Of a stretch of DNA of 36,428 nucleotides, positions 16,272 through 24,909 are shown piece by piece (position 1 is the first letter of the stretch; every line of letters starts with the position of its first letter). Position numbers and translations under genes: made by a program. The stretch covers positions 1 through 36,428 of the forward strand of contig CAZLRH010000031.1 in NCBI GenBank assembly GCA_964562015.1, read 5' to 3'. The notes beneath the pieces were generated by a model. The model was given only the letters and a program-made list of their open reading frames with translations. It did not search any database and was not told the DNA's origin. The DNA is from CAZLRH01 sp964562015 (lineage in GTDB: Bacteria > Verrucomicrobiota > Verrucomicrobiia > Opitutales > JABDGR01).

Positions 16272-19200
16272 ATGATTCGCCACCTTGAAATTGATGAAGA
16301 TCTCGCGCTGAAGCGCTTTGCCCAGACACCCGACGACCAGAAACCCCGCTTCAACTGGCGCGAAGTCGTCGGCAACGACGCCCTCGTGCAGCCGCTCGTC
16401 CGCGTCACCCTCGGCGGCGTCGAGCGCGATTTCGACGTCGCGGAAATCGCCGACACCGTGGGCGCCGCACTCACGGATTTGCTCCTTTCCCGCCAGGTGC
16501 AGGACATTTACACCGAGCAGAACCGCCACCTCGTGGCCGAAGTCGCCCGCGAAGTCGGCGCGGACATCGTCGCGCGCTGGACGGAGAACAAGGACCGCCT
16601 CGTCTCGCAGGAAGACATCAACCGCATCATTGAAAAGGCGCTCGTGCACAACAACGCGCACGACGTGGCCAAGAGCCTCGTGTTCAAGCAATCCGGCCCG
16701 GCGCCGGTGGCCGCCGCCAAGGGTGACGGTTCCGGCACGGCCACCGAAGTGGTCCCCGTCCATGTGCGCCTGATTCGCCGCAACGGCCAGGTGGTGCCGT
16801 GGGACCAGAACAAGGTCGAAATCGCCGTGCGCAAGGCCTTCTTGTCGCTCCACCGCGACAGCGAGCCTGCCGTGCGCGTCTCCGAAGCCGTCAGCCTGCG
16901 CGCGCGCGACCTTGGCCAGGCGTTCGTCTCCATCGAGGAAGTGCAAGACCTCGTGCAGGAGGAATTGATGCGCCACGGGCACTTCAAAGTCGCCGAGACC
17001 TACATCCTTTACCGCGCTGAGCGCGCCCAGCGCCGCAACGCCACCGTCGTGCCCGTCACGCCCGAGGACACGCGCCAGGAGCAAATCATTTTCATCAAAC
17101 GCGACGACGGCAAGGAAGCTGACATGTGGGATGGCGCGGAATTGCGCGCCCGCATCACCTTCGCCTCCATCGGCCTGGACTTGTGCATGACGCGCGAGCA
17201 AATCGAGGGCGAACTGCGCCGTTCGCTCAACACGGAGATGACCCGCGAGGGCTTGCAGCAGACCATCATTCTCAACGCCCGCACGCTCATCGAGCGCGAT
17301 GCCGACTTCGCGAAATTCGCCGGCCGCATCCTCCTCTCTTATATCTACGAAGAGGTGCTCGGCTGGGACATCCTCAAGGACGGCATCGGCGCGCTCAAGC
17401 AGTTCCACGCCCGCCATTTCAAAAAGCGCCTCGAACACGGAGTGCGCATCGAGCGCCTCAACCCCGCCATCCTCAAGTACGACCTCACGAAGCTCGGTGA
17501 AGCCCTCGACCCCTCGGCTGACCTCGAGTTCGACTTCCTCGGCATCCAGACGCTTTACGACCGCTATCTCATTGTCGACAAAACGAAGAAGCCGGCCCGG
17601 CGCCTCGAAACGCCCCAGTATTTCTGGATGCGCGTTTCCATGGGTCTCTTCCTCAACGAGCCCAAGGACCGCGAGGATTGGGTCGTCCGCCTCTACACGA
17701 TGTACAAGAGCCGGCGCTTCTGCTCCTCGACCCCGACGCTCTTCAATGCCGGTACCCTGCATTCGCAGTTGTCCTCGTGCTACCTCTACAAGGTGGACGA
17801 CAACATCGAGAGCATCATGATGCGCGGCATCGCGGAGAACGCCTTCCTCTCGAAATGGGCGGGCGGCCTCGGCGGTTCGTGGACCGCAGTGCGCGGCACC
17901 GGCGGTTACATCAAGGGCACCAACGGCGAAAGCCAGGGCGTCATCCCGTTCCTCAAGCTGCACAACGACCAGCTCGTCGCCGTCAACCAGGGCGGCAAGC
18001 GCCGCGGCTCCGGTTGCGCCTACCTCGAAACGTGGCACAACGACATCGAGGACTTCGTGGAACTGCGCAAGAGCACCGGCGACGAACGCCGCCGCACGCA
18101 CGACATGAACACCGCGAACTGGATTCCCGACCTGTTCATGAAACGCATGGAGGCCCGCCAGGATTGGACGCTTTTCCGCGCCAACGAGACGCCGGATTTG
18201 CACGACCTTTACGGCCGCAAGTTCGAGGAGCGCTACCAGCACTACGAAAAACTCGCCCAGGAAGGGAAGATTTTCGGCAAGACCGTGCCCGCCATCGAGC
18301 TGTGGAAGCAAATGCTCAAGATGCTTTTCGAGACCGGCCATCCCTGGATCACGTTCAAGGACCCCTGCAACGTCCGCAGCCCGCAGGATCACACCGGCGT
18401 CATCCACTCTTCGAACCTCTGCACGGAAATCACGCTGAACACCAGCCAGGAGGAAACCGCGGTCTGCAACCTCGGCTCCGTCATCCTCGACACCCACATC
18501 AAGGCCGATGGTTCCCTCGACCACGCCGCCTTGCGCGAGACCATCCGCGTCGCCGTGCGCGCCTTGGATAACGTCATCGACATCAATTATTATCCGACGG
18601 TCGCGGCCAAGACCTCGAACAGCCGCCACCGGCCCATCGGCCTCGGCATCATGGGCTTGCACAACGCCTTGTATAAGAAGGACCTCGCCTTCGCCTCGGC
18701 GGAAGCGGTCGAGTTCAACGACGAGTTCATGGAAGCCATCGCCTTTTACGCCTACGAGGCCTCGAGCGATTTGGCCGAGGAACGCGGCACGTACTCCACC
18801 TACCACGGCTCGAAATGGTCGCGCGGCCTCCTGCCGCAGGACACCGTGGACTTGCTCGAGCAGGAGCGCGGCGTGCCGATTGAGGTGCCCCGCGGCGGCC
18901 GCATGGACTGGACGCCCCTGCGCGAAAAAATCGCCCGCCAGGGCATGCGCAACAGCAACGTCCTCGCCATCGCCCCCACCGCCACCATCTCGAACATCAT
19001 GAATACGTCTCCCTGTATTGAGCCGTATTACAAAAACATGTTCGCCAAGAGCAACCTCGGCGGCGATTACACCATCCTCAACCAGGCCCTGGTGAAGGAC
19101 CTCAAGGCCCTCGGCCTCTGGAACACCACGATGATGGACGACCTGAAGTACTACGACGGCGAACTCGCCCACATGGACGGCATCCCCGAGCACGTGAAGC

Positions 19201-19613
19201 GCAAGTACAACACCGCCTTCGGCATCGACTACACCTTCGTGCTCGACGCCGCCGCGCGCCGCCAGAAGTGGATCGACCAGTCCCAGTCGGTCAACCTCTT
19301 CCTCGGCCAGCCCGAGATCAAGACCCTCTCGCACATGTACCGTGCCGCTTGGCGCAAGGGCCTGAAGACCACCTACTACCTCCGCACCCTCGGCGCGTCG
19401 AACATCGAGAAGGCCACCGTCTCCATGCGCAAGGAAACCCGCGGCTTCGTGAGCGAGGAAACCGCCGCCGTGGCGCCGCCTCCGGCCGATACCGGCGACA
19501 CCGTTCCGCCCCTCCCGGTGGCTCCGGCCAAGCGCACCTACACCGAAGCCGAGACCAAGGCCTGCAGCATTGACGCCATGCTCAACGGTGGCACATGCGA
19601 GGCGTGTCAGTAG
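16272..19613 (+). CDS. nrdA: ribonucleotide reductase alpha subunit with three N-terminal ATP-cone-type segments
   Basis: Large catalytic subunit of class I ribonucleotide reductase, 1113 aa, much longer than E. coli NrdA (about 760 aa). The extra length is N-terminal: a degenerate cone-like segment (about 40-145), a clear ATP-cone (VHVRLIRRNGQVVPWDQNKV, about 161-255) and a third cone-like segment (about 270-375, IKRDDGKEADMWDGAELRAR). Chlamydial NrdA is likewise extended. Catalytic residues are in place: C503 (SSCYL), N715/C717/E719 (NLCTE), C732 (AVCNLGS), the tyrosine pair Y1035-Y1036 (TTYYLRTLG), and the C-terminal redox pair C1109/C1112 (TCEACQ). ATG 16272 has no ribosome site. It pairs with nrdB upstream. 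Confidence 0.96.
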   Translation: MIRHLEIDEDLALKRFAQTPDDQKPRFNWREVVGNDALVQPLVRVTLGGVERDFDVAEIADTVGAALTDLLLSRQVQDIYTEQNRHLVAEVAREVGADIVARWTENKDRLVSQEDINRIIEKALVHNNAHDVAKSLVFKQSGPAPVAAAKGDGSGTATEVVPVHVRLIRRNGQVVPWDQNKVEIAVRKAFLSLHRDSEPAVRVSEAVSLRARDLGQAFVSIEEVQDLVQEELMRHGHFKVAETYILYRAERAQRRNATVVPVTPEDTRQEQIIFIKRDDGKEADMWDGAELRARITFASIGLDLCMTREQIEGELRRSLNTEMTREGLQQTIILNARTLIERDADFAKFAGRILLSYIYEEVLGWDILKDGIGALKQFHARHFKKRLEHGVRIERLNPAILKYDLTKLGEALDPSADLEFDFLGIQTLYDRYLIVDKTKKPARRLETPQYFWMRVSMGLFLNEPKDREDWVVRLYTMYKSRRFCSSTPTLFNAGTLHSQLSSCYLYKVDDNIESIMMRGIAENAFLSKWAGGLGGSWTAVRGTGGYIKGTNGESQGVIPFLKLHNDQLVAVNQGGKRRGSGCAYLETWHNDIEDFVELRKSTGDERRRTHDMNTANWIPDLFMKRMEARQDWTLFRANETPDLHDLYGRKFEERYQHYEKLAQEGKIFGKTVPAIELWKQMLKMLFETGHPWITFKDPCNVRSPQDHTGVIHSSNLCTEITLNTSQEETAVCNLGSVILDTHIKADGSLDHAALRETIRVAVRALDNVIDINYYPTVAAKTSNSRHRPIGLGIMGLHNALYKKDLAFASAEAVEFNDEFMEAIAFYAYEASSDLAEERGTYSTYHGSKWSRGLLPQDTVDLLEQERGVPIEVPRGGRMDWTPLREKIARQGMRNSNVLAIAPTATISNIMNTSPCIEPYYKNMFAKSNLGGDYTILNQALVKDLKALGLWNTTMMDDLKYYDGELAHMDGIPEHVKRKYNTAFGIDYTFVLDAAARRQKWIDQSQSVNLFLGQPEIKTLSHMYRAAWRKGLKTTYYLRTLGASNIEKATVSMRKETRGFVSEETAAVAPPPADTGDTVPPLPVAPAKRTYTEAETKACSIDAMLNGGTCEACQ

Positions 19614-19720
19614 GAGGTTGCAGGTGAAAGGTATAAAGTTAAAAGTACAAGAACTGAGCACCATTCACCTGGAAAAATTTCCGCCGCCGGGCTAGTGCCG
19701 GAACCTAAAGACCAGGGCGG

Positions 19721-19753
19721 GCGGGGCGGTCCCATACCTCGGGATCGCCCCGC
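19721..19753 (+). terminator. GC-rich hairpin after nrdA
   Basis: Left arm 19721-19733 and right arm 19741-19753 (GCGGGGCGGTCCC and GGGATCGCCCCGC) make a 13-bp stem with one G-T wobble and a 7-nt loop. There is no T-run behind it, so a terminator role is uncertain. It lies about 107 nt after nrdA and before the convergent glycosyltransferase. Confidence 0.45.
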
Positions 19754-19796
19754 GTCGTCTTCGGAAACTCTTTTGGATCCGAATACGTTTCTTTAT

Positions 19797-19830
19797 GCGC
19801 CTCCGCGCTCTCCGCGTTCTCTGCGGTTAA
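19797..19830 (-). repeat. CAGAG-type ~9-nt-period repeat after GT39 stop
   Basis: Read on the minus strand, the units CGCAGAGAACGCGGAGAGCG and CGGAGGCGC follow the glycosyltransferase TGA (19837-19839) almost at once, in sense orientation, with about 9-nt spacing. Confidence 0.7.
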
Positions 19831-19836
19831 TATTCT

Positions 19837-21420
19837 TCATTTTGCCAGCACCTGCAGCACGACCTGATTGGCGGTGGAAAGGTCCGCGCGGTATTTGACG
19901 GGGACGCCGCCGACTTTCATTTCCTCCCCGTCGGCCAAGTCACCGGTATCGGGGGCGCGAAACACGGCGAGCAGGCTGCCCGGCGGAAAAGACCAGGGCG
20001 TGGGCGCGGTCTGGTCGATGACGTGGATGCGTTCCCGCGCCTCCGGCAGCAGGAACCACAGGCGGTAGGGCCGGTAGTCCTCGACATAAATGGCCGGCTG
20101 TCCCGGCACCCGCCGGAGTTTCTCCGCCAGCGGCGTGAAATCGACGAAATCGGTGCTATTATCAGTGCGGCCACCCACGTTGACTTGGGTCTGCACCGCA
20201 CCGCCGGTTTTTTGGAAGGTGTAAAAATAATCGTAGCCCAGGGCAAAGAGATTGCCGCCCACGAGCACCGTGACGACAGTCCGCCGCACCATCGCCGGCC
20301 ACGTGCTCATGCCCGCGGCGAGGATGGCGGGCACGAACCATAGCGGCAGCAGCCAGATGCGCGATCCGACCAAATAGGCCGGGGTGATGAGCCAACTGCC
20401 CAGCGCGCTGAGGACGAAAACCGCCAGCAAGCCCCGGCCCAGCCGCCTCTCCGCGGCTCCGGCCGGCCGGGCCAGCAGGAGGGCCGCGGCGCTGAGCAGC
20501 ATGGCCAGCGGCAGCAGCCCATTCAGCGAAAACGCCACCTGGCCCGTGGCCCGCGCGTAGAGGGCGTCGCCGCCCAGCGTATAAACCAGGTTCGCCCACG
20601 CGTTGAGGAACGGCAGGCGTTCCGTTGGCCCCTTGACCTCGGGCAGCCAGGAGGCGTGGTTAAAGATAATTAAATACAACTTGGGTAGAGCCGCGAGCAG
20701 CACGCCCCCCCAAACCCAGAGCCCGCCGCGCCGCAGCAACGTCCACGGCGGTCGCGCGCAGGCTAGATAGACTACGACCACGCTCGCCACTGTGGGCAGC
20801 GCCACCACATGGTTCCAGCAACCGAGGCCGAAAAGGAGGCCGGAGATCAGCCACCAGGCACCCGCCTGGCGCGGACTCGCAGCGGCGGATGCCCGCAAAT
20901 AGGCCCAAATTCCGCCGCACAAAAGCAAGGGATTGAGCGCGTAATTCTCGCCGCTGATCCGGGAGAAAACGACGAAGAGCGGAAACGTCGCCAGCAACCA
21001 CAGCGCAGACAGCGCCGCCTTCGGCCACAGCCGCCGGACGATGGCATAATAAAGGCCCAGCGCCGCCAGGTTGCACAGGACGCCGCCGATGCGCAAAGCG
21101 AAGGTCGATTCTCCGAGCAGCGCAAAACTTGCCGCCACGAGGTAGCTGTGGAGCGGTGCGGTGTAGTCGTTGAAAAAGCCCGTGAGCGGACGCGCGCCGG
21201 CCAGTATGCTTTCTGCAAATAGCCCAAAAGCCGCCTCGTCGCGATGCAGCCCGGCGATGGACGACAACTTGTACGTCAGCAACGCCACCGCCAACCCCAC
21301 CGGGAGGACTATCGGCCAGCATGCGGCCTGCTTGCGGGTGGAAATGGGCTCTTTCAGGGCGGTAAAAATTAACCGTGCGATTTTTCCCTGCGACCCGCAG
21401 CCACCGCAAGTCAATTCCAC
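19837..21420 (-). CDS. PMT/GT39-type membrane glycosyltransferase
   Basis: An integral membrane protein of up to 527 aa with about ten or more hydrophobic segments, for example PIVLPVGLAVALLTY, LLPLAMLLSAAALLLA and WLLPLWFVPAILAAG. GLHRDEAAFGLFAESIL, with an Asp-Glu pair just after the first TM segment, is the signature of the ArnT/PMT (GT-C) group, which transfers sugars from polyprenyl phosphates in the periplasm. The C-terminal soluble part (VDFTPLAEKLRRVPGQPAIYVED) resembles the extracytoplasmic domain of such proteins. The start is uncertain: GTG 21420 gives a Cys-rich cytoplasmic leader. The acceptor, whether lipid A, glycan or protein, is unknown. It lies 78 nt downstream of the dihydrouridine synthase gene. 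Confidence 0.8.
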   Translation of the reverse strand: MELTCGGCGSQGKIARLIFTALKEPISTRKQAACWPIVLPVGLAVALLTYKLSSIAGLHRDEAAFGLFAESILAGARPLTGFFNDYTAPLHSYLVAASFALLGESTFALRIGGVLCNLAALGLYYAIVRRLWPKAALSALWLLATFPLFVVFSRISGENYALNPLLLCGGIWAYLRASAAASPRQAGAWWLISGLLFGLGCWNHVVALPTVASVVVVYLACARPPWTLLRRGGLWVWGGVLLAALPKLYLIIFNHASWLPEVKGPTERLPFLNAWANLVYTLGGDALYARATGQVAFSLNGLLPLAMLLSAAALLLARPAGAAERRLGRGLLAVFVLSALGSWLITPAYLVGSRIWLLPLWFVPAILAAGMSTWPAMVRRTVVTVLVGGNLFALGYDYFYTFQKTGGAVQTQVNVGGRTDNSTDFVDFTPLAEKLRRVPGQPAIYVEDYRPYRLWFLLPEARERIHVIDQTAPTPWSFPPGSLLAVFRAPDTGDLADGEEMKVGGVPVKYRADLSTANQVVLQVLAK

Positions 21421-21456
21421 GGCGGTCTCAGGTTTTGGGACTCTTTTTCATCCTAT

Positions 21457-21485
21457 CTCTGCGTCCTCTGTGCTCTCTGCGGTGC
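21457..21485 (-). repeat. CAGAG-type ~9-nt-period repeat after dus stop
   Basis: On the minus strand the tRNA-dihydrouridine synthase stop (21499-21501) is followed after about 13 nt by GCACCGCAGAGAGCACAGAG and GACGCAGAG, sense orientation, 9-nt period. It strongly resembles the copy at 19797-19830, including a shared AGAAT-type lead-in. Confidence 0.7.
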
Positions 21486-21498
21486 AAATTCTTCTCGT

Positions 21499-22614
21499 TT
21501 ATCCCACTGTTTCCGTTTCAAACAACGAGCACGCCGCCGGTTCCACGGGAATAGCCTCTTCACGGTTCGGGCGCGCAACCAGCCCGGTATAGGGCTCGTC
21601 GGGAAACGGCTCGCTGGCATGACCGTCGGCCACCATGAAGCGGTCGCACACGGCGAACAGCGCAACCGTGCCCTCGGCGCGGCGCATGTCGTATAAAAAT
21701 TGGCCCGCGGGATCCACCGATTGCCCGACGAAGTTCAGGAATTTTTTCAACCGGCTCGCGAGCACGTGGTCCGGCAATGCGGCCACCATCGTGGCTTGGT
21801 GCAAATCCTCGACGTAGCCGCGCGCATCGCCAAGCGTGGGCCGGAAAATTTCCTGCTTCAGGCCGGCGGCGCGAATCTGGCGGAAAATCCAGGGATTGCG
21901 GATGGCCGCGCGCCCGACCATCACTCCGGCCGCGCCCGTTTCCGTCAGCACCCAGCGCGCTTTTGCAGCCGAGGTGACGTTGCCGTTGGCCAGCACGGGG
22001 CAGCGCACGCGCCCCACGGCGTGGCGGATCGCATCGTAATGCACGTCCGCGCGGTACATTTCCTTCACTGTGCGCCCATGGAGGCTCAACAGGTCCACGC
22101 CATGCCGGTTGATCGAGTCCAAAAGCGTGTCGAAAAAATCCTGGTTCTCAAAACCGATGCGCATTTTCACGGTGAAGAGTCCCGTACACTCGGCGCGCAG
22201 GAGCGCAAGAATTTCATCCACCTTGGCCGGGTCGCGCAGCAACCCGCCGCCGACATTCTTGCGGTAAACCTTCGGCGCGGGACAGCCCATGTTCAAATCA
22301 ATCCCCGCGACCGGATGCTGCCGCAGTTCGCGCACTGTGCGCGCGAGGTCCGCGAGATTTTCGCCGATCATTTGCGCGAACACCGGCCGCCCGGTGTCGT
22401 TTTCCGTGATGCTGGAAAGGATATGCGCCTCGAGGCGCGACGATTCGTGGACGCGAAAATACTCGGTGAAAAACCAATCCGGCGCGCCGTACCGGCCGAT
22501 GAGGCGCAGGAAGGGCAGCGTGGTGACATCCTGCATCGGCGCCAGGGCCGTCGCAGGCAAACCGGGCACCAGCAAGTCCGGCAACGGGCGCAGGGCGGTC
22601 GGCGCGGTCGTCAT
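21499..22614 (-). CDS. tRNA-dihydrouridine synthase
   Basis: FMN-dependent enzyme that reduces uridines in the tRNA D-loop. The 371-aa TIM-barrel protein has LAPMQDVTTLPFLRLI at the start, the catalytic-cysteine motif DLNMGCPAPKVYRKNVGGGLL split over the DLNMGCPAP core, TVKMRIGF, SLHGRT and LANGNVTS, and GVMVGRAAIRNPWIF for flavin phosphate binding. ATG 22614 shares bases with the TGA stop of the upstream nuclease-family gene (TGATG arrangement), suggesting coupled translation. TTG 22617 is the other possible start. The subclass (A, B or C) was not assigned. Confidence 0.93.
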   Translation of the reverse strand: MTTAPTALRPLPDLLVPGLPATALAPMQDVTTLPFLRLIGRYGAPDWFFTEYFRVHESSRLEAHILSSITENDTGRPVFAQMIGENLADLARTVRELRQHPVAGIDLNMGCPAPKVYRKNVGGGLLRDPAKVDEILALLRAECTGLFTVKMRIGFENQDFFDTLLDSINRHGVDLLSLHGRTVKEMYRADVHYDAIRHAVGRVRCPVLANGNVTSAAKARWVLTETGAAGVMVGRAAIRNPWIFRQIRAAGLKQEIFRPTLGDARGYVEDLHQATMVAALPDHVLASRLKKFLNFVGQSVDPAGQFLYDMRRAEGTVALFAVCDRFMVADGHASEPFPDEPYTGLVARPNREEAIPVEPAACSLFETETVG

Positions 22615-23057
22615 CAATTTTGCTGTTTGAGGATGCGCTCGAGGATTTCGGTCATGTCCTCGACGGCGTCGAGCACCTTGCGGGCGACGAGGATCGGTTT
22701 TTTCGCCTGCAAGGCGAGCACCATCGAGTCGCTCGGCCGGGCATCCACCTCGATGACTTTTTTGCCCAGCTCGTTTTGCATATGCAGGATGATGCGCGCG
22801 TAAAATGTGCCGGCTTCCTCGTCATTGATGATGATGCGCTCGACGTTCACCCCCAGGCCGGAAAAAATGCTGCCGATCAAATCATGCGTCAGCGGGCGGT
22901 CTTTTTTAACGTCGTTGAGGGTCATCGAAATCGCGTTGCCGATGGCCTGGTCCACGTAGATGACAAACGTCTTTTCCTTGCACCCCAGAAAAATGGCGCA
23001 GCCGTTGGACGTGGGCATGATGCCCTTGATCGACACCTCGACGACGTCGTTTTTCAT
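22614..23057 (-). CDS. bifunctional nuclease family protein (DUF151/BFN)
   Basis: A 147-aa protein of the BFN/DUF151 family, named for plant nucleases; in bacteria the exact role is unsettled. Landmarks are VEVSIKGIMPTSNGCAIFL at the start, FVIYVDQAIGNAISM, TYARIIL-like FYARIILHM, then the signature VDARPSDSMVLALQAKKPI. ATG 23057 begins the conserved region; the open frame to 23834 upstream is a shadow of the opposite-strand shikimate kinase. It overlaps the downstream dihydrouridine synthase gene by one base. A divergent shikimate kinase begins 93 nt away. Confidence 0.88.
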   Translation of the reverse strand: MKNDVVEVSIKGIMPTSNGCAIFLGCKEKTFVIYVDQAIGNAISMTLNDVKKDRPLTHDLIGSIFSGLGVNVERIIINDEEAGTFYARIILHMQNELGKKVIEVDARPSDSMVLALQAKKPILVARKVLDAVEDMTEILERILKQQN

Positions 23058-23150
23058 GCGCCCAGTATCCACGAGAAAATCCCCGGCGGCAAGCGCGCAA
23101 CGGCGGACACCGGGCTTGCGCGGCGCGGGACGGCGGGCTACGGTGGCGGC

Positions 23151-23726
23151 GTGACTGCGCCCACACCGCGGCCGCTGCCGCCCAACCTCTATCTCGCCGG
23201 TTTCATGGGAACCGGGAAGTCCGCGCTTGGCCGCAAAATGGCCGAGGCCCGCGGGATGCGGTTTCTCGATTCCGACGACGTGATTGCCCGGGCCGTCGGC
23301 AAGCCCATCGCGCAAATTTTCGCGGACAACGGCGAGCCGGAATTTCGCCGCCTTGAGCGCGAATTCGTCGAGCGCGGGCATCCGGCGCGCGGCTGTGTCG
23401 TCGCGCTCGGTGGCGGCCTGGTCGCACAACCTGGAGTCATTGAACTGCTGCGCGAAAAAGGCGTGCTGGTGTGCCTGTGTGCGACAGTGGAGACCATTCT
23501 CCAGCGCACGCGCGGGAATCCTTCGCGCCCGTTGCTCAACGTGCCCGATCCGGCCGCCCGCATTCGCGAGTTGATGGCCGAACGCGAACCATTCTACCGC
23601 CGCGCGGGCACTTGCATCATGACGGACGGCCGCTCGATGTCCGATTTGCTCTCCCATGTGGAGCGGATTTACCGGCGCGAGGAACGAAGTTATCCCCCGC
23701 CGCGGGAAGTGCCGACCACGGCCTAG
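23151..23726 (+). CDS. aroK: shikimate kinase
   Basis: Phosphorylates shikimate at the 3-hydroxyl in the aromatic amino acid pathway. A 191-aa P-loop kinase: Walker A GFMGTGKSALGR, the shikimate-binding DSDDVIA, the EPEFRRLERE helix, GGGLV (Walker B-type loop), RPLL in the lid region and REPFYR near the end. GTG 23151 is the start, with GGTGG a few bases upstream; ORF extension before that is antisense to the nuclease-family gene. Its TAG stop shares the palindrome CTAG with the stop of the convergent thioesterase gene. Confidence 0.93.
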   Translation: MTAPTPRPLPPNLYLAGFMGTGKSALGRKMAEARGMRFLDSDDVIARAVGKPIAQIFADNGEPEFRRLEREFVERGHPARGCVVALGGGLVAQPGVIELLREKGVLVCLCATVETILQRTRGNPSRPLLNVPDPAARIRELMAEREPFYRRAGTCIMTDGRSMSDLLSHVERIYRREERSYPPPREVPTTA

Positions 23727-24133
23727 TTCCCCGGCTTGAAAAACGAGCGCATTTTCGCCAGCACCGCTGCGGGCGGCCGCACCGGCTCGCCTTGCAAATT
23801 CACAAACGCATGCACCGTAAAACCGGTCAGGCACAGTTCCGCCCCACGACGCAATTCGTACTCGATGCGCATCCGCACGCCCGGACGTTCCCGGATGAAG
23901 ACATGCAACTCCAGCCGGTCGTCAAAAACCGTGGGCCGCAGATATTTCGCGTACGCCTCGAGCACCGGCAGCCGGTAGCCGGCCTTTTCCAAATCTCGAT
24001 ACGGCAGGCCCAGCTCATCCATGAGATTGACGCGCCCGACCTCGAACCAGGTGAAATAATTGGCGTGATAGGCGACGCCCATGCCGTCGGTCTCGGCGTA
24101 ACGCACGCGAATCGGGCTGGTCGAAACGATCAT
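23723..24133 (-). CDS. acyl-CoA thioesterase, hotdog fold (YbgC/4HBT type)
   Basis: A 136-aa hotdog-fold thioesterase that would hydrolyse an acyl-CoA or acyl-ACP in the cytoplasm. The active-site block RYAETDGMGVAYHANYFTWFE carries the catalytic Asp of TDGMG and the HxNY tyrosine/histidine region of the 4-hydroxybenzoyl-CoA thioesterase/YbgC group. VRMRIEYEL and a central FVN strand follow. ATG 24133 is preferred; TTG 24157 would add eight unrelated residues. The substrate is unknown. Its stop overlaps the convergent aroK stop by 4 nt. Confidence 0.9.
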   Translation of the reverse strand: MIVSTSPIRVRYAETDGMGVAYHANYFTWFEVGRVNLMDELGLPYRDLEKAGYRLPVLEAYAKYLRPTVFDDRLELHVFIRERPGVRMRIEYELRRGAELCLTGFTVHAFVNLQGEPVRPPAAVLAKMRSFFKPGN

Positions 24134-24300
24134 GGTCGGGGCGCGGGGACGGCCCAAGGCGCGGTTATTTTTAAACGCACGCGGGCCGCGCGCGGCGAGC
24201 CTAATCGCTTTTGGGTTGGCGGGGCGGCCCGGATTGCGCGAGGGTGGGGCATGATTTTTGCCACCATCCCCTCGACCCTGGCCGGAGGCAGCGTCCGGCG

Positions 24301-24909
24301 ATGAGCATGCCCACGCGCCAGCGGCTGATTGTGTTTTCCGTCGGGTTTGCGATGGGCTGTGTGATTGTGGCTATTGTGCTCCGCCACCGCGGGTTGCCAC
24401 ACCGACCAGTGGCCCCGGATCCCGGCGTGGAGCGGCGGATAGTCCCAGGTGTGTTGTCGGAATGGACCAAAAGCGGGAAGCCCGTCGAGGGTGATTTTGT
24501 CGTTTCGGAAGCGCCCGGCCCGCTCGCGCCGGATGGGTCGCGCACGCGCGCCGTCGTCGTGCCCGGCCTCGACCCGGGTTCCTTTATTCGCATCGAGGAG
24601 GAATGGGCTCCGGGCCCGCCCAGCGCGATGCCGACGGTGCGCGCGTGGAAATTTATGTTTGCCGATCGGGTAAAGGTGAAATTGCTCCAGAACACCGACA
24701 CCAAAGCCATGGCCGAAGCCTTAAAGCCCTTCGGCTGGCACTTTTCGGGGCGTGGCGCGACGGACAACGAAGTGTTCATCGCCCTCGGCGCGCATACTGC
24801 GGCGGCAGTGCCAACCGCACTGGCTCAATTGCAAAAGTGGCCGCAATGGGTGGTGTCGGCGGAACCCGATTATTTGCCCCCGCCGGCGGAGGGATTGCAC
24901 GGGCCGTGA
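24301..24909 (+). CDS. one-pass membrane protein with subtilase-propeptide-like C-terminus
   Basis: A 202-aa protein of unknown function. Residues about 6-27 (RLIVFSVGFAMGCVIVAIVL) form a single N-terminal membrane anchor or uncleaved signal; the rest, Pro-rich at first, should be periplasmic. The C-terminal part, VKVKLLQNTDTKAMAEAL, then ATDNEVFIALG and PTALAQLQKW, ends VVSAEPDYL. That end resembles propeptides of subtilisin-like peptidases, which end in AEPNY-like text, but no peptidase domain follows. It could be a stand-alone inhibitor or chaperone; this is a weak inference. ATG 24301 has GGAGG 12 nt upstream. The stop abuts the stop of lpxI with no intervening base. Confidence 0.7.
   Translation: MSMPTRQRLIVFSVGFAMGCVIVAIVLRHRGLPHRPVAPDPGVERRIVPGVLSEWTKSGKPVEGDFVVSEAPGPLAPDGSRTRAVVVPGLDPGSFIRIEEEWAPGPPSAMPTVRAWKFMFADRVKVKLLQNTDTKAMAEALKPFGWHFSGRGATDNEVFIALGAHTAAAVPTALAQLQKWPQWVVSAEPDYLPPPAEGLHGP

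Noticed and set aside
16176..19664. A 1162-codon open frame opposite nrdA
   Set aside because: Antisense to a certain gene, with compositionally biased protein and no recognisable motif.
12873..21485. CRISPR array reading of the repeat words
   Set aside because: Periods are about 9 nt with no spacers and no cas genes; these are word repeats, not CRISPR.
22620..23150. N-terminal extension of the shikimate kinase frame
   Set aside because: Antisense to the nuclease-family gene; GTG 23151 immediately precedes the conserved kinase start.
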